From: Theodoxus fluviatilis
Lineage: Eukaryota > Mollusca > Gastropoda > Cycloneritida > Neritidae
DNA length: 25,000 nt
NCBI GenBank assembly: GCA_034096865.1
Contig: JAWQFJ010009569.1
Location: forward strand, 1-25,000
Reading direction: 5' to 3'
Positions 1-9,308 of the stretch are shown piece after piece. The notes below the pieces were generated by a model that worked only from the letters and a program-made list of their open reading frames with translations, searched no databases and was not told the origin of the DNA. Numbering within the stretch: the first letter of the stretch is position 1; each line of letters begins with the position of its first letter. A program made the translations under genes and the position numbers.

Positions 1-975
1 CAAGAGAGATGATGTTATGTCGAGACGCGTGTGCTTAGCGCTGATGATAACAAGCAGCAAATTTCCTGCTGATGGCGAACGAAAATAAGCGGGAAAACAT
101 AGAGGATGGAGGGAATTATCCTCAATCACAAGCACGGGATCGATTTACCAGAGGATAATGCACTCCGCGCATCCCGCCAAATCACTGTCCTAATGAGCCA
201 GTGAACAATTTGCCGAAGGAGCGTTTGTGCTGTCTCACCAGGCTCACAAAAGCGGGAACTCTCGGGTCGTTATTGTCGCTCTGCGCGAAGACTGCTCTGT
301 ATGGGGTTTCTCTTTCTTCGGGAACAAAATGGCGCATGTCGAGTTGATGCTGTGTTGCTTTGTCCTATTGCACGGAACCAGGCGAGACAGATTTATGGCA
401 ACGCGCTGTTGTTTGATGGATGGATGAGCGTATTCTGGGACAGAGACAAGGAATCGGTTTGGGACACCTCCTCCTGAGAATGCGTCCTTGTATCCACAAC
501 TCGCAGCCGGGCTGCGACGAAAAGATGCAATGTTAACTTTAATAGTTTCCGGTAAAGCCCTTTCAGGTGTCAGAATATCAATCATAATTCCATGGAAAGA
601 CCCGTGCAGAATACCCAGTAAAGAAATAAAAAGTACTTGAACCATTCTCCACAATACTACAAAGATAACCTAAACTCTTGAGCCGGTAAATTTGGCACTA
701 TTTGAGTTCACTGCTGTGATTTCATAGCTATCAATTATTCTCTCGAATATGACAGCATAACTTTCCCGAGCATGGTATTGGATGTTCAGTGTTTGTTAGT
801 ACTTGGACAATTACCCAATAAAAAATTTATGAATGTTCTTTTTTGCTTTGTCATGGAATTCTGCAAGTTAGATGTTACTGTAGCTCAGTATAGTTAACTT
901 TAACATCGTCTCTAAAAAGAGTACATTTTTTCATACTTTTTGTAAACATTTTGAAGGCCTCTGTTTGTGAGGGCT
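1..975. other. Unannotated unique sequence
   Basis: About 1 kb of mixed-composition sequence with only short, unconvincing open frames on both strands. No protein family, RNA gene or repeat structure is recognised. The motif cluster at 976-1072 begins at its right edge. Confidence 0.5.
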
Positions 976-1015
976 TGACGTCAGAACATGACCACGTGTC
1001 TATGTGTCACGTGTC
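976..1015 (+). promoter_or_regulatory. CRE plus two E-box candidate cluster
   Basis: A perfect palindromic CRE (TGACGTCA, 976-983) is followed by two CACGTG E-boxes at 993-998 and 1008-1013. Both E-boxes lie in the same octamer CACGTGTC, 15 bp apart start to start. These are textbook sites for CREB/ATF and for USF/MITF/Myc-type bHLH factors. That the cluster is used is inference only, because no promoter or gene can be placed next to it. Confidence 0.35.
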
Positions 1016-1058
1016 AGCAGTGCTAGTGCTGGGAAAATGAAGCCTATCGGGTTCGATG

Positions 1059-1072
1059 GTAACCTAGGCAAC
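1059..1072 (+). promoter_or_regulatory. Perfect RFX X-box match
   Basis: GTAACCTAGGCAAC matches the RFX consensus GTNRCC-NN-RGYAAC at every fixed position. In animals, X-boxes of this form bind RFX/DAF-19 factors and are often found upstream of ciliary genes. The site lies 46 bp after the second E-box of the neighbouring cluster. No ciliary gene can be recognised downstream in the window, so its use is unproven. Confidence 0.4.
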
Positions 1073-1257
1073 GGGTTGAGTATATTGACTGCTGTTTTGC
1101 TACGAGAGCAGCCTCAGTCTGTGAAAGAGACGTGGAGGTTGTGTATTGCGCCTGGACGCAAAGGAGATGCAGCTTTGATGGCGCCGACCCTCGATCGGGA
1201 AGAAAGGAATGGCTGATGGGAGCTGTGTGAAGCTCAGCTTTTTCGTCGGTCACTATT

Positions 1258-1278
1258 ATCATCATCATCATCATCATC
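1258..1278 (+). repeat. (ATC)7 microsatellite
   Basis: Seven uninterrupted ATC units in otherwise unique sequence. Confidence 0.85.
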
Positions 1279-1662
1279 GAGTGAAAGTGTTTTTGATTTA
1301 GGTTAACAAACAGGAACTTGTTTATAACATATACCAGTTCCTGCCAGCCCACCACCCAGTGCTCTCCCCTCTAGCATGAGTACACGGTCTGCCCCTTAGC
1401 CTCTACTCGCTTGTTGAAACCATGTCTTTAGACAGGTGGAGATAGGCGAGCATGCTTTGAGGTTGGACGATGTGCAAGGCACAGTGAAGTGGTTCTAACT
1501 CTGGGACGGGAAAAATCTGGGTATATTTAAATATCTTGACACTGTGGGATGTTATACTGGCTGCAACCCTGTGTCGTTAGCTTTGGTTCAAACGTCTACG
1601 ACGGGCCAAAGCAAAAAGACAAAAATTGTTTACAGAAACTTCCCATCCCTTCAAACTTGTTT

Positions 1663-1745
1663 ACAAACAAAACAAAAACAAAACAAAACAAAACAAAACA
1701 AAACAACTAAAAAAACAAAAAAAACCAAACAAAACAAAACAAAAC

Positions 1746-1776
<31 letters not shown>

Positions 1777-1827
1777 CAAAACAAAACAAAACAAAACAAA
1801 ACAAAACAAAACAAAACAAAACAAAAC
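1663..1827 (+). repeat. (AAAAC)n microsatellite
   Basis: About 165 bp of AAAAC pentanucleotide repeat. The left part has several interruptions; the right part, from about 1750, is almost pure. The long Lys/Asn/Thr/Gln-rich open frames across it are produced by the repeat and are not genes. Confidence 0.95.
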
Positions 1828-1962
1828 GAAACTGTTCAAGTAAAAAGTGTGTTTTGTTGAGAAAGCCCTCATTGTTGTTGTTGTTGTCATCGTCTTCGTC
1901 GTTGTGTTTAATGTCGAAAATAAGAATCATTGGTGGGAAAGGGAGTTCGCGGCTTATCGCAA

Positions 1963-2072
1963 TTCCCCCCTCCCCCCCTCCCCCCTTCCCCCCTCCCCCC
2001 CTCCCCCCTCCCCCTCCCCCCTTCCCACCTCCCTCAACTACATACATATTTTGGGGGGATGGGGGGGGGGGG
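1963..2072. repeat. C-tract / G-tract foldback
   Basis: A (C)5-7T tract at 1963-2034 is followed, after about 18 bp, by G6 (2053-2058) and G12 (2061-2072). The two tracts are complementary enough to fold on one strand. Each is also a strong G-quadruplex candidate, on the minus strand for the C-tract and on the plus strand for the G-tract. Such a region is prone to polymerase slippage and sequencing error. Confidence 0.8.
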
Positions 2073-2224
2073 AGATCGCAGGAGTGAATTGGCTTTTTAT
2101 TTCCAATTTGGACATGGTTACGACCCCCCTCACCATGACCTGTGCATCCTGCTAAAAACTGTGGTTTTGTTTCATGCGCTAAAGAGTCACAATTCAAATA
2201 CACTGACGACATCCTGGAGCTGAC

Positions 2225-2620
2225 AAAAATAACAACGCTAATCACGACTTTGACGACGACGACAACAACTCGTAAGACTTACTTGATGACCAACGACCAC
2301 AACAAACGAAACAATAAACTGCGACAAGAAAGAAGCAGCGAGAACAGTAAAAGCAGTGAAGCAGCAGCAGCAGATGCAACAGTAAAGACAACGACGAAGA
2401 CGACGACGACGACGACAACAATTTGCAAGACATACTTGACGAGAGACGGTCACAACAGCAAACACGACATCAAACTGCTACAGCAGTAACATGCAGCTGC
2501 GACAAGAAAGAAGCAGCGAGAACAGTAGCAGCAGTGACGCAGTAACTACTGCAACAGTAACGACAACAACGGTGACGACGATAACGATGACAAAGACATC
2601 GACAACCACCTCAAAAACAT
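2225..2620. repeat. Trinucleotide-rich block with ~178-bp imperfect duplication
   Basis: The block is built of GAC/CAA/CAG-type triplets. The segment starting CTGCGACAAGAAAGAAGCAG at 2319 recurs at 2497, giving a period of about 178 bp, and flanking portions also align imperfectly. Low-complexity Thr-, Ser- or Cys-rich open frames here are artefacts of the repeat. It lies just beyond the 3' side of the decayed minus-strand LINE fragment at 2630-3200, so it may derive from that element's 3' tail. Confidence 0.75.
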
Positions 2621-2629
2621 CTGTGTAAA

Positions 2630-3200
2630 GGGCTATGGTCGAAGTCTCATTCTTGGTCCTCTCAAGCTTGTAATCCCATAGCCGTGCCTGATGCGTCTGA
2701 TGACAGTGATGACTGGTCCCGAGGATCCGAGGATCACTGGCGAGGAAGTCTCTGGCGACATGCCCCTTGGTGACTGGGTAGGCTTGACCAATCTCTGAGC
2801 GACACACCCTGGCACACATTTATCATGGGAATCTGAGCTCTGGCCAGTCGATGTTTTTATCCGTTTGTGCGTGTCCTATGCGGCCTCTCTTGTAGCTGTT
2901 TCGAAAGCCTCAGCGCCTTGCTTTGACTATGCCTTCCTGCTTCACCTGTCCTTGGCAGTTCTTTCTCAGTCTTCCTCTATGAGGATACCAGCCGCACTGA
3001 CTTAGCTCCTCAGTTGATCCTCGAAGCGCTTTCATGGGGCTCCTCCGTCATGTTTGCCCATGCATAGCTGGCCATAGAACACAGCGTGGGGCAATCGCGT
3101 GTCCTCCATGCGTGACAGGTGTCCTGCCCAGCGGAGCTGTCTGGTCAGAGGCATGGCCTCAATGCTGGGGGTGTTGGCTCGCTCCAAGACTTAGTTGACT
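2630..3200 (-). pseudogene. Decayed LINE reverse-transcriptase C-terminus
   Basis: Conceptual minus-strand translation gives VLERANTPSIEAM then QLRWAGHLSRMEDTRLP (encoded near 3090-3140), then HAVFYGQL, GKHDGGAP, a stop, and KRFEDQLR. This is the familiar C-terminal region of animal endonuclease/reverse-transcriptase LINE proteins (consensus QLRWxGHxxRMxDxRLPK..Y.EL..G.R..G.P.KR.KD.L). Further 3', near 2780-2818, CARVCRSEIG and, after a frameshift, SHQGACR match the terminal zinc-finger-like C-x-x-x-C..SRIGL.SH..xC motif of the same family. Stops and at least one frameshift break the frame, and the catalytic RT domain is absent, so this is a dead 3' fragment. I lean towards an RTE-like or related clade, but the clade is uncertain. 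Confidence 0.8.
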
Positions 3201-4115
3201 TTCCCCAACGGAGCCTCCGTTTCACCATGGGCATCAAGAGGCAAGGCTACGCACATTCTGTAAACCCGAGTCAGTAGTGACTCTGGCACAGTTCGCAATG
3301 AATGCGCAATAGGCTTGACCTTTCGCATTACAGCCTTGCGCCCAAAATAGTTCGTTCTGATACTATTTTTCTCTCCACTTTTTACAGAAATCATTCAGAT
3401 ATCAAAACTTGTTTCCATTTCAACACAAACATTTTATTGTATCGAAAAAACGCTTGTTTGTTGTCTCAACAAGAGTGAGTTAAGAGTTTTGTGCGAAATA
3501 GTTTTAGAACTACTTTAACGGCGTATGTCAGGGAGCACATCGGTTATCCCACAAGCCTCTCGTGTGACCTCCATTTGCATAAATTGGCCAAAAACCTTCC
3601 ATCACGTGATGTGAACTGTGCTAGAGATACTTTTGCCGGTAGGCGAAATTTCTAGTTTACTAGAATGAGCTACGCATCGATGTGTCTAGCACTATGGTTA
3701 CACAAGAAAACTCCTTGGTTTCCTGCCTTTTGTCAGAAATCCTCAAACTTTGCGGGTTCTAGTCTCTTGCAGTTTAAATCAGCAATCAAGAGAGACGTAG
3801 GTTTTTGCTTACATACCAGGCTAACGTAGAGCCGGATCCACCCCCCACCCCCCATCCCCTCCCCTCCTTCGACCCCCTCATTAGCAAGTACTTAATGATT
3901 CATGTTTATGCTTTGTTACATTCCGATGTCAACTCTGGTCACATCCATATTTGTTTACGACATTATGAGTAGTTTGAAAAACATGAATTGATTATATGGT
4001 GTAGACGGGAATAAATTAGTACAACCTATTGCAAGACCACAGACGCAAACAAACGCACACACGCTCGCGCGCACACACACATGCATCAGTATATAATTAT
4101 GTGTATATGTAAACA
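3201..4115. other. Unannotated stretch
   Basis: Unique, AT-leaning sequence without supportable coding potential. It contains a 12-bp palindromic E-box (3600-3611), a C-rich patch (about 3840-3870) that could form a G-quadruplex on the minus strand, and a short CA/CG dinucleotide patch at about 4050-4082. Confidence 0.5.
3600..3611. promoter_or_regulatory. Palindromic E-box CATCACGTGATG
   Basis: A perfect 12-bp palindrome centred on CACGTG with TCAC/GTGA flanks, the extended form preferred by USF/TFE-type factors. A single isolated site, so function is speculative. Confidence 0.25.
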
Positions 4116-4136
4116 CCTCTCTCTCTCTCTCACTCT

Positions 4137-4181
<45 letters not shown>
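4116..4181 (+). repeat. (CT)n microsatellite
   Basis: CT dinucleotide tract with a short C9-type interruption near 4137-4145. Confidence 0.9.
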
Positions 4182-4184
<3 letters not shown>

Positions 4185-4372
4185 TTCTTGGGCTAGCCTA
4201 TAGAACGCCCAATCACATGGTACATGTATATGGCGACCTCGGCAGGTATACTCTATCTACAGCTGCTGCAGAGTTATAATTACTGGCCAAAGCTCGGCGA
4301 AATGGAACCAAATAGACACCCTAAACAGGCATATTTGATGATGCGAAATTCCTCGATCGAGTGTAGTAGAAA

Positions 4373-4860
4373 CAGGGGCGGGTTTCAAAATGCGAAGATC
4401 TCGGTAGATCTACGTAGATCTCGCCGAATGGGCAGTTTCATTCTTTGCTTGCTAGCGAGCCAATCGAAGACGAGCGTAGATTGAGCGAGGCAGCTTGAGA
4501 GGTGCCTAGCTTTTAAGATTCGAGACAAAAGTTCGGCGTAGATGCGTTGACCTGCATTCGATGTGTAAACTGTAGGAGGTTTCACGATCTGTTAATGCAT
4601 TCAACATACACCTTTGATAAATTAATGCTGTGCATGGCTTATATTTTCTTTGGATGGGTTGCTAGTATCTCGAAATAGAGCGTTTTCTGAATGAACCGGC
4701 AACACGTCGGCCATTGAAATGTGGCTAGTTCACCACTTGTCGTGACGTCTACGCATGCGCATTACTTCGTCACGTTGGGTAGTTTCTTTTTTAGCTAGCT
4801 CTTACTGCGAAGCAAGATCTTGCGACCAAGATCGACTACCTATTTTGAAACCCGCCCCTG
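4373..4860. mobile_element. 488-bp inverted-repeat element (MITE, hAT-like ends)
   Basis: The ends are perfect 19-bp terminal inverted repeats: CAGGGGCGGGTTTCAAAAT at 4373-4391 and its exact reverse complement at 4842-4860. The length and the lack of a coding region fit a non-autonomous DNA transposon. The CAGGGGCGG start resembles hAT-superfamily ends (CAGRG..), which normally make 8-bp target duplications. The adjacent 8-mers, agtagaaa and ggcagagt, agree at only 4 of 8 positions, so any duplication is eroded or absent. Sub-terminal palindromes are present: AGATCTACGTAGATCT (4406-4421) and GCAAGATCTTGC (4812-4823). The boundary call is strong; the superfamily is tentative. Confidence 0.8.
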
Positions 4861-5070
4861 GGCAGAGTCTGTTAAATTTTGACTCAGCTCTCTAGGATTT
4901 GGGTATGCCTGGATGAACGGAGGCGTAGAAAACGATAAGCGCTTTTTGTCACAACTAAAACTGCGACTTCAGGATTGCTACAGACAAGAATGAAATGGTG
5001 AGAACTAAAAAGTGAACGACACAACTGGTATTGCACATTCAAATTGGATTTAGGCCCTGAATATTATCTC
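4861..5070. other. Spacer between MITE and GT tract
   Basis: About 210 bp of unique sequence; no feature seen. Confidence 0.5.
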
Positions 5071-5242
5071 GTGTGTGTAGTGTAAGTGTATGAGTGTGTG
5101 TGTTTGTGTGTGTGTGCGTGTGTGTGTGTGTGCGCGCGTGCGTGTAGTGTAAGTGTGTAAGTGTGTGAGTATGTGCGTGTGTGTGCGCGCGCGTGTAGTG
5201 TAAGTGTGTAAGTGTGTAAGTGTGTAAGTGTGTGTGCGTGTA
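5071..5242 (+). repeat. (GT)n tract with CGCGCG cores
   Basis: GT-rich tract with GTGTAAGT variants and two alternating CGCGCG stretches (near 5132 and 5186). The segment around each CG core, including GTGTAGTGTAAGTGTGTAAG, is repeated about 53 bp later, so there is a short tandem duplication inside the tract. Alternating purine-pyrimidine sequence of this kind can form Z-DNA. Confidence 0.9.
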
Positions 5243-5480
5243 CTCTCTCCTTCACCCATAACTCAGGACTAGGCGCTTTCATGACCTACTTTCTGCTCAG
5301 CCTGTGGAGTCCCTCAGCAGGAAGTGCAGCCGTTGGGGACAAAGGGGTCTTGCTGTATGCTGTGTAAAATGACATGTGGTATCCGTCTGCAGAGCAGGTG
5401 AATGCTCTTGAACGCACCAAGGTGGAGATCCTTGAGAATCAACGTGATCGTGTGACATCTACATGTGCAAAAAGATAACT

Positions 5481-5558
5481 GTGTGTGTATGTGTGTGCGT
5501 GCGAGTGTGTGTGCGTGCGTGCGTGCGTGCGTGTGTGTGTGTGTTTGTGTGTGCGTGC
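5481..5558 (+). repeat. (GT)n/(GCGT)n microsatellite
   Basis: GT tract with a run of four to five GCGT units in the middle. The His/Thr- and Cys/Val-rich frames across it are repeat artefacts. Confidence 0.9.
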
Positions 5559-5851
5559 AAGCTTGCCTGTTTAAGGATGAGCTGTGTCGTCATAACAATA
5601 GAACTGGAGAGCAAGTGTCTACTGTGTACATGGGCTTCGACTTCAGACATATGACACTTTTATTATACTTAAAACATGATTCTTTTGTATTGCAAACGTG
5701 TTTAATTCGACTGGTTTCCTATGTCTTACAGCCCTATCGTTTGTAACTTTCTTTCTATTCAAATGCGTATTTTCATTACATGTCTACATTTTCCAGGCGT
5801 GCACTCTCGAGTCTGGACAGAAGCACCTCATTTGCATATTTCATGATGATG

Positions 5852-5869
5852 CCCACGCCACGGCGTGGG
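5852..5869. repeat. 8-bp-arm inverted repeat
   Basis: CCCACGCC-AC-GGCGTGGG forms a short GC-rich hairpin. It follows an octamer motif ATTTGCAT at 5830-5837. No function can be assigned. Confidence 0.5.
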
Positions 5870-7440
5870 TGGATATGAAAGGTCCCACGTGCACACATGC
5901 ATTACAGTACCACAGCCTGCAATTCTTCTTCCTCTTTGTCTTCATGATAAGGACGCCTCATTGACATATCCGACTCCGCCCATCCAAGTCTACGTGGCTA
6001 CTGGCTCAATAGAGACCTCAATGAAAGGGGAAAGAACTCGGGTAAACAGCAATATCCGGAACAGGGTGGTCCCGCCCTCCCTGCCCTCTCCCCTCGTCCC
6101 CGGGAGCCCTCGTGGTCTGTCTGGCCACTTAATCCTCACTTTGAAGACTCAGACACAGGCCTCGAGAGGATCTGAGACGTTTATTCCAGCACACATCCCC
6201 TGCCAGAGATGGCCGTCGCCGGCAGGAAGAACCCCAACCTTGCTTACATACCGGTCTAGTTCTCTGCACGCCCAGCGATCTTCTGATGAGGTTGTTGCCC
6301 AAAGCCACAATGCCGCTGGGCCCCTCCAGTGCCAAGAGGTCGCATCCAGCAGTGTCTCAAACTGGACATGGCCACCCCATGGTGGAAGCAAGCCTGACCG
6401 GCACAGAGGGACTCTAGGTGAATGAATGACGGAAAGTCAACTGGGAGTAGAGAACAGGAGAATGGTGCAAGTCGGGATGAAGATGAAAGAGTCCAGGAAA
6501 GCCACAGCGGTAGATTCCGTGCACGTGAACCCATAGGACGCGTGGGTAATTTCAGGATGTTTCTCCATTTCCATCTCGGATGCGATTCCCGAGTTTGGGT
6601 GGACTATGCGTAGGGTCTGCTCAAACCATACAGGGGTTCCCCCTGACCATCTCACAATAGCCGCTTTGCTCAGGTCCCAGTCTTACTTATTCAAATGGCC
6701 CACCCCCTCGCTCCCCAAGCTATTTCATGCAGAAGACATAAAATCGTGAGAATGTAGATAAAACCTACCACTACATCTCCCTGCGGAGTCGATTGGGCGA
6801 CAGTGCGTGGAGTCTTTCATGAAGACTGCGAAATAGTCACAAGAAGCCTCTTTGTGCGTAAGGTTGGCTCTCTCGATGTGCGGTCTTGTGAAAGAAACTG
6901 TGAGAATGCGAAGTGCTCTTTAAAGTGATAGCTAGCGAAGCGTGAACCTCGAGAGAAAGAGAGAGACTTTATCATTTTTCTGTAGGTGTGTTTTCTTTTG
7001 AAAGGATCCGTCGGTGGTTCAGATGTGTGATACATAGATGCGTCGTAGATATCATACTTTTTTCAGCAGAGACAGGAGTTGCATCTTGTTGAATCTCACT
7101 CGACATTTTGATAAAGACATTTTGTTATTCGGATCATTACGTAGATCTCTCCTGCATGTTCGAATATTCCTTAAACAGTATGATCTAGACTTTAACTCGA
7201 GAATAAATACATTGTATCCAAGTAATTTTTGACGGCACATAATTGGTTCACTTTATATGTACATAGAAATATCCGCAGATGATGCATTTTCTATTTGCTG
7301 AGTCATCGTGTACTATGCATATTCTCTGGTCGTAAATAGACGAAGAGAAAACATCCCCATCGCTGGTTCTGTAATGAAAAGCAGTGTGAACGCACTCATT
7401 ACATGCAGGGAAAACAAGCTTGTAAGTGCAGCGACTGGGG

Positions 7441-7698
7441 TTAACTAGGTCTCTGCTGTATAATGAAGGCGTGAGTTGCCGCTGTCTCCGTCTCTCTCCC
7501 TCCTCGCTCCCCGCGCTCCCCACTCCCTACGCCGCTGTTCAAGCGTTTCTCCGCCGACCGCATCTGTTCCAGCAAGAAGGAGCGCACCACTGTGGTCGTA
7601 AGCTTGGAGTCGGTCAGAATTTTCTGCCCCTTGGAGAGCTCTTCAGAGTTTCTGTTCGCCGTGACGTGCGGGTAGGGACGTACTTTGCGCCCGCTCAT
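7441..7698 (-). CDS. Doubtful exon-like ORF, 85 codons
   Basis: The predicted peptide has a non-repetitive, charged N-terminal half (for example NRNSEELSKGQKILTDSKL followed by TTTVVRSFLLEQMRSAEKRL) that looks more protein-like than the other frames nearby. From about residue 54 it becomes Gly/Glu/Arg-rich because it reads through a purine-rich tract, which would be expected if a real exon ended near codon 54. A GT is present around the expected point (GGC|GTAGGG), but it is a weak donor. I recognise no domain. It could equally be chance in a GC-rich patch. Confidence 0.15.
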   Translation of the reverse strand: MSGRKVRPYPHVTANRNSEELSKGQKILTDSKLTTTVVRSFLLEQMRSAEKRLNSGVGSGERGERGGRETETAATHAFIIQQRPS

Positions 7699-8141
7699 TC
7701 ATAATTCACCATCGGATCGCCTCCCGCCTGAGCCGGAACGGGTTGGACTTGTGAGATTAGCAATACAAGCCTACGTTTTCCGGTTCTGGATGAAGGCTAG
7801 AGAAAAATGCGCCAAGCTTGGTTGCAGGCTTGAATGTCTATGCGTTTTGGCGTGGACGTATGTGCCTGCTGAGTCGTGGCAGTGATTCACTGGTTAGTCA
7901 TGGCCACATTAGGCCAATTAGCCAATACCTCCATTGGAGCGAGCACCTATTAGTATTATATTCATTCGATAGAACAGCTCCCAGGCATAGGTTTCATTTC
8001 GACACTTGTTCTTGTTCACATGTGAGTGTGTTTTCCGTGTGCGCAGCTCGGCAATGAAAGCATGTAAAAGAGCAAAATCATAATGGATGGATGACTTGTT
8101 CCAGTTACCTCTAAGTTTCCTAAATGTATGTTTCTCTACCG

Positions 8142-8158
8142 CTCTCTCTCACTCTCTC

Positions 8159-8212
<54 letters not shown>

Positions 8213-8242
8213 CTGTCCTCTCTCTTACTCTCTTTCTGTCCT

Positions 8243-8288
<46 letters not shown>

Positions 8289-8331
8289 CCTCTGTCCTCT
8301 CTCCCTCCCTCTGTCCTCTCTCCCTCCCTCT

Positions 8332-8386
<55 letters not shown>
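8142..8386 (+). repeat. (CT)n microsatellite with CTGTCCT interruptions
   Basis: Long CT tract carrying repeated CTGTCCTGTCCT and CCCTCCCTCTGTC variants that are themselves reiterated. Leu/Ser-rich frames (plus strand) and Arg/Glu-rich frames (minus strand) here are not genes. Confidence 0.95.
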
Positions 8387-8389
<3 letters not shown>

Positions 8390-8676
8390 CCGCGTATTCC
8401 ACAGTACAGAATTTTCAATAGATACACCCCCAGGGTTATAGTCAACTCTTTTTGTAACAGTCAGCTATGTTGTGCCATTTACTCGATTAGATCTTTCTTC
8501 ATTTGGTCATTAACAATTTTTGCTGTAAGACAATCGCTGCTTGCAAAATATGTGATTCTTGGAAAGCACAATAGGAGCTCGTCTCATGAAACATGCTTTA
8601 AAACCTTTATTTACCTTATTTAGAAAGAGTACATTTTTGCATTCAGCCCATCCTGAAGTGGCCCTATTGTCAAAAA

Positions 8677-8679
<3 letters not shown>
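8387..8679. other. Spacer between two CT tracts
   Basis: About 290 bp of unique AT-rich sequence. The string AAAGAGTACATTTTT at about 8625 also occurs near 917, which may be chance or a shared old repeat. Confidence 0.4.
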
Positions 8680-8749
<70 letters not shown>

Positions 8750-8841
8750 CTGTCCTCTCTCTCTCTCTGTCCTGTCCTCTCTCTCTCTTTCTCTTTCTCT
8801 CTTTCTCTCTCTCTCTATCTCTCTATCTCTCTCTCTCTCTC
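8680..8841 (+). repeat. (CT)n microsatellite
   Basis: CT tract with the same CTGTCCTGTCCT interruption type as the tract at 8142-8386, so the two may be related by duplication or parallel slippage. Confidence 0.95.
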
Positions 8842-9192
8842 AAGTTCCAGAAACATCATAATAATGTACGTACAGACCCACGTATGTGGCCTCTGTACCC
8901 CATCCTGATACAGCCACCCCGGATGCCCACGTACGTTAAGGCCTGGTTAATTCCCATGGCCCGGTGTGCCTTGAGCCCAGGATTAAGGCAAAGAGGCTGG
9001 ACAAAGAAACTGCAAGACCTCCTAACTTCTACAGCAGCCACACCCTTTAAGGCGCCTACACACGTACCGGTTGTCCCCCAGTTTTGCTGCCGATCCGGTC
9101 AAAAATCGAAACCGTGGACTAATCCGGCACGGTTCTTGTGACTAGGGCTGGCTCTATTTTCCCGACCCCTCCGGACCGGTTCATATGCCCGG

Positions 9193-9229
9193 CAACGCGA
9201 GATCTCGCGTTGTGGCGACTTAGTCGCCA
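9193..9229. promoter_or_regulatory. Adjacent 20-bp and 17-bp palindromes
   Basis: CAACGCGAGATCTCGCGTTG (9193-9212) is a perfect 20-bp palindrome. It is directly followed by TGGCGACT-T-AGTCGCCA (9213-9229), an inverted repeat with 8-bp arms. Together they end 6 bp before the ATG of the exon-like segment. A promoter or transposase-binding role is inference; the symmetry itself is certain. Confidence 0.6.
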
Positions 9230-9235
9230 ATTTTA

Positions 9236-9308
9236 ATGGCGGACGCTGTCGTCGCTTCAGGCAGGAAAAGGTGTATTTGGGGATACTACAAACCAATCCA
9301 AAGAAAAG
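9236..9308 (+). CDS. Exon-like first coding segment inside the TIR element
   Basis: An ATG in good context (TTTTAATGGCGG) opens 24 codons plus one base, ending exactly at AAAAG|GTAAGC, a strong splice-donor match at 9309, phase 1. The peptide core RKRCIWGYYKPIQRK resembles the N-terminal region of animal PIF/Harbinger transposases (R-K-R-C-[IV]-W-x4-P-I-x-x-[KR]-[RK]). The acceptor exon and the catalytic DDE part are not in the window, so this would be an orphan exon kept by an internally deleted element. The same region is present twice more downstream, in broken form. Family assignment is from memory of the motif and is tentative. Confidence 0.35.

Larger units (their letters stand above)
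5559..8141. other. Unannotated 2.6-kb unique region
   Basis: Mixed-composition sequence with a GC-richer section (about 6060-6660) and another at about 7480-7700. Several overlapping open frames of up to 186 codons occur on both strands in the GC-rich section, but none shows a recognisable family and they overlap each other in different frames, as expected by chance. A small inverted repeat at 5852-5869 (CCCACGCC / GGCGTGGG, 2-nt loop) is listed separately. The best exon-like ORF is also listed separately. Confidence 0.45.

Noticed and set aside
1044..1216. B-box-like GGTTCGATGG as evidence of a tRNA or SINE
   Set aside because: No matching A-box, cloverleaf or acceptor stem could be built around it.
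5698..5964. Possible exon after the pyrimidine tract and AG at about 5795
   Set aside because: The acceptor looks acceptable, but the downstream peptide resembles nothing and no donor fits.
5865..6534. 186-codon plus-strand frame and overlapping minus frames of 68-92 codons
   Set aside because: GC-rich chance frames that overlap each other; no domain or splice pattern seen.
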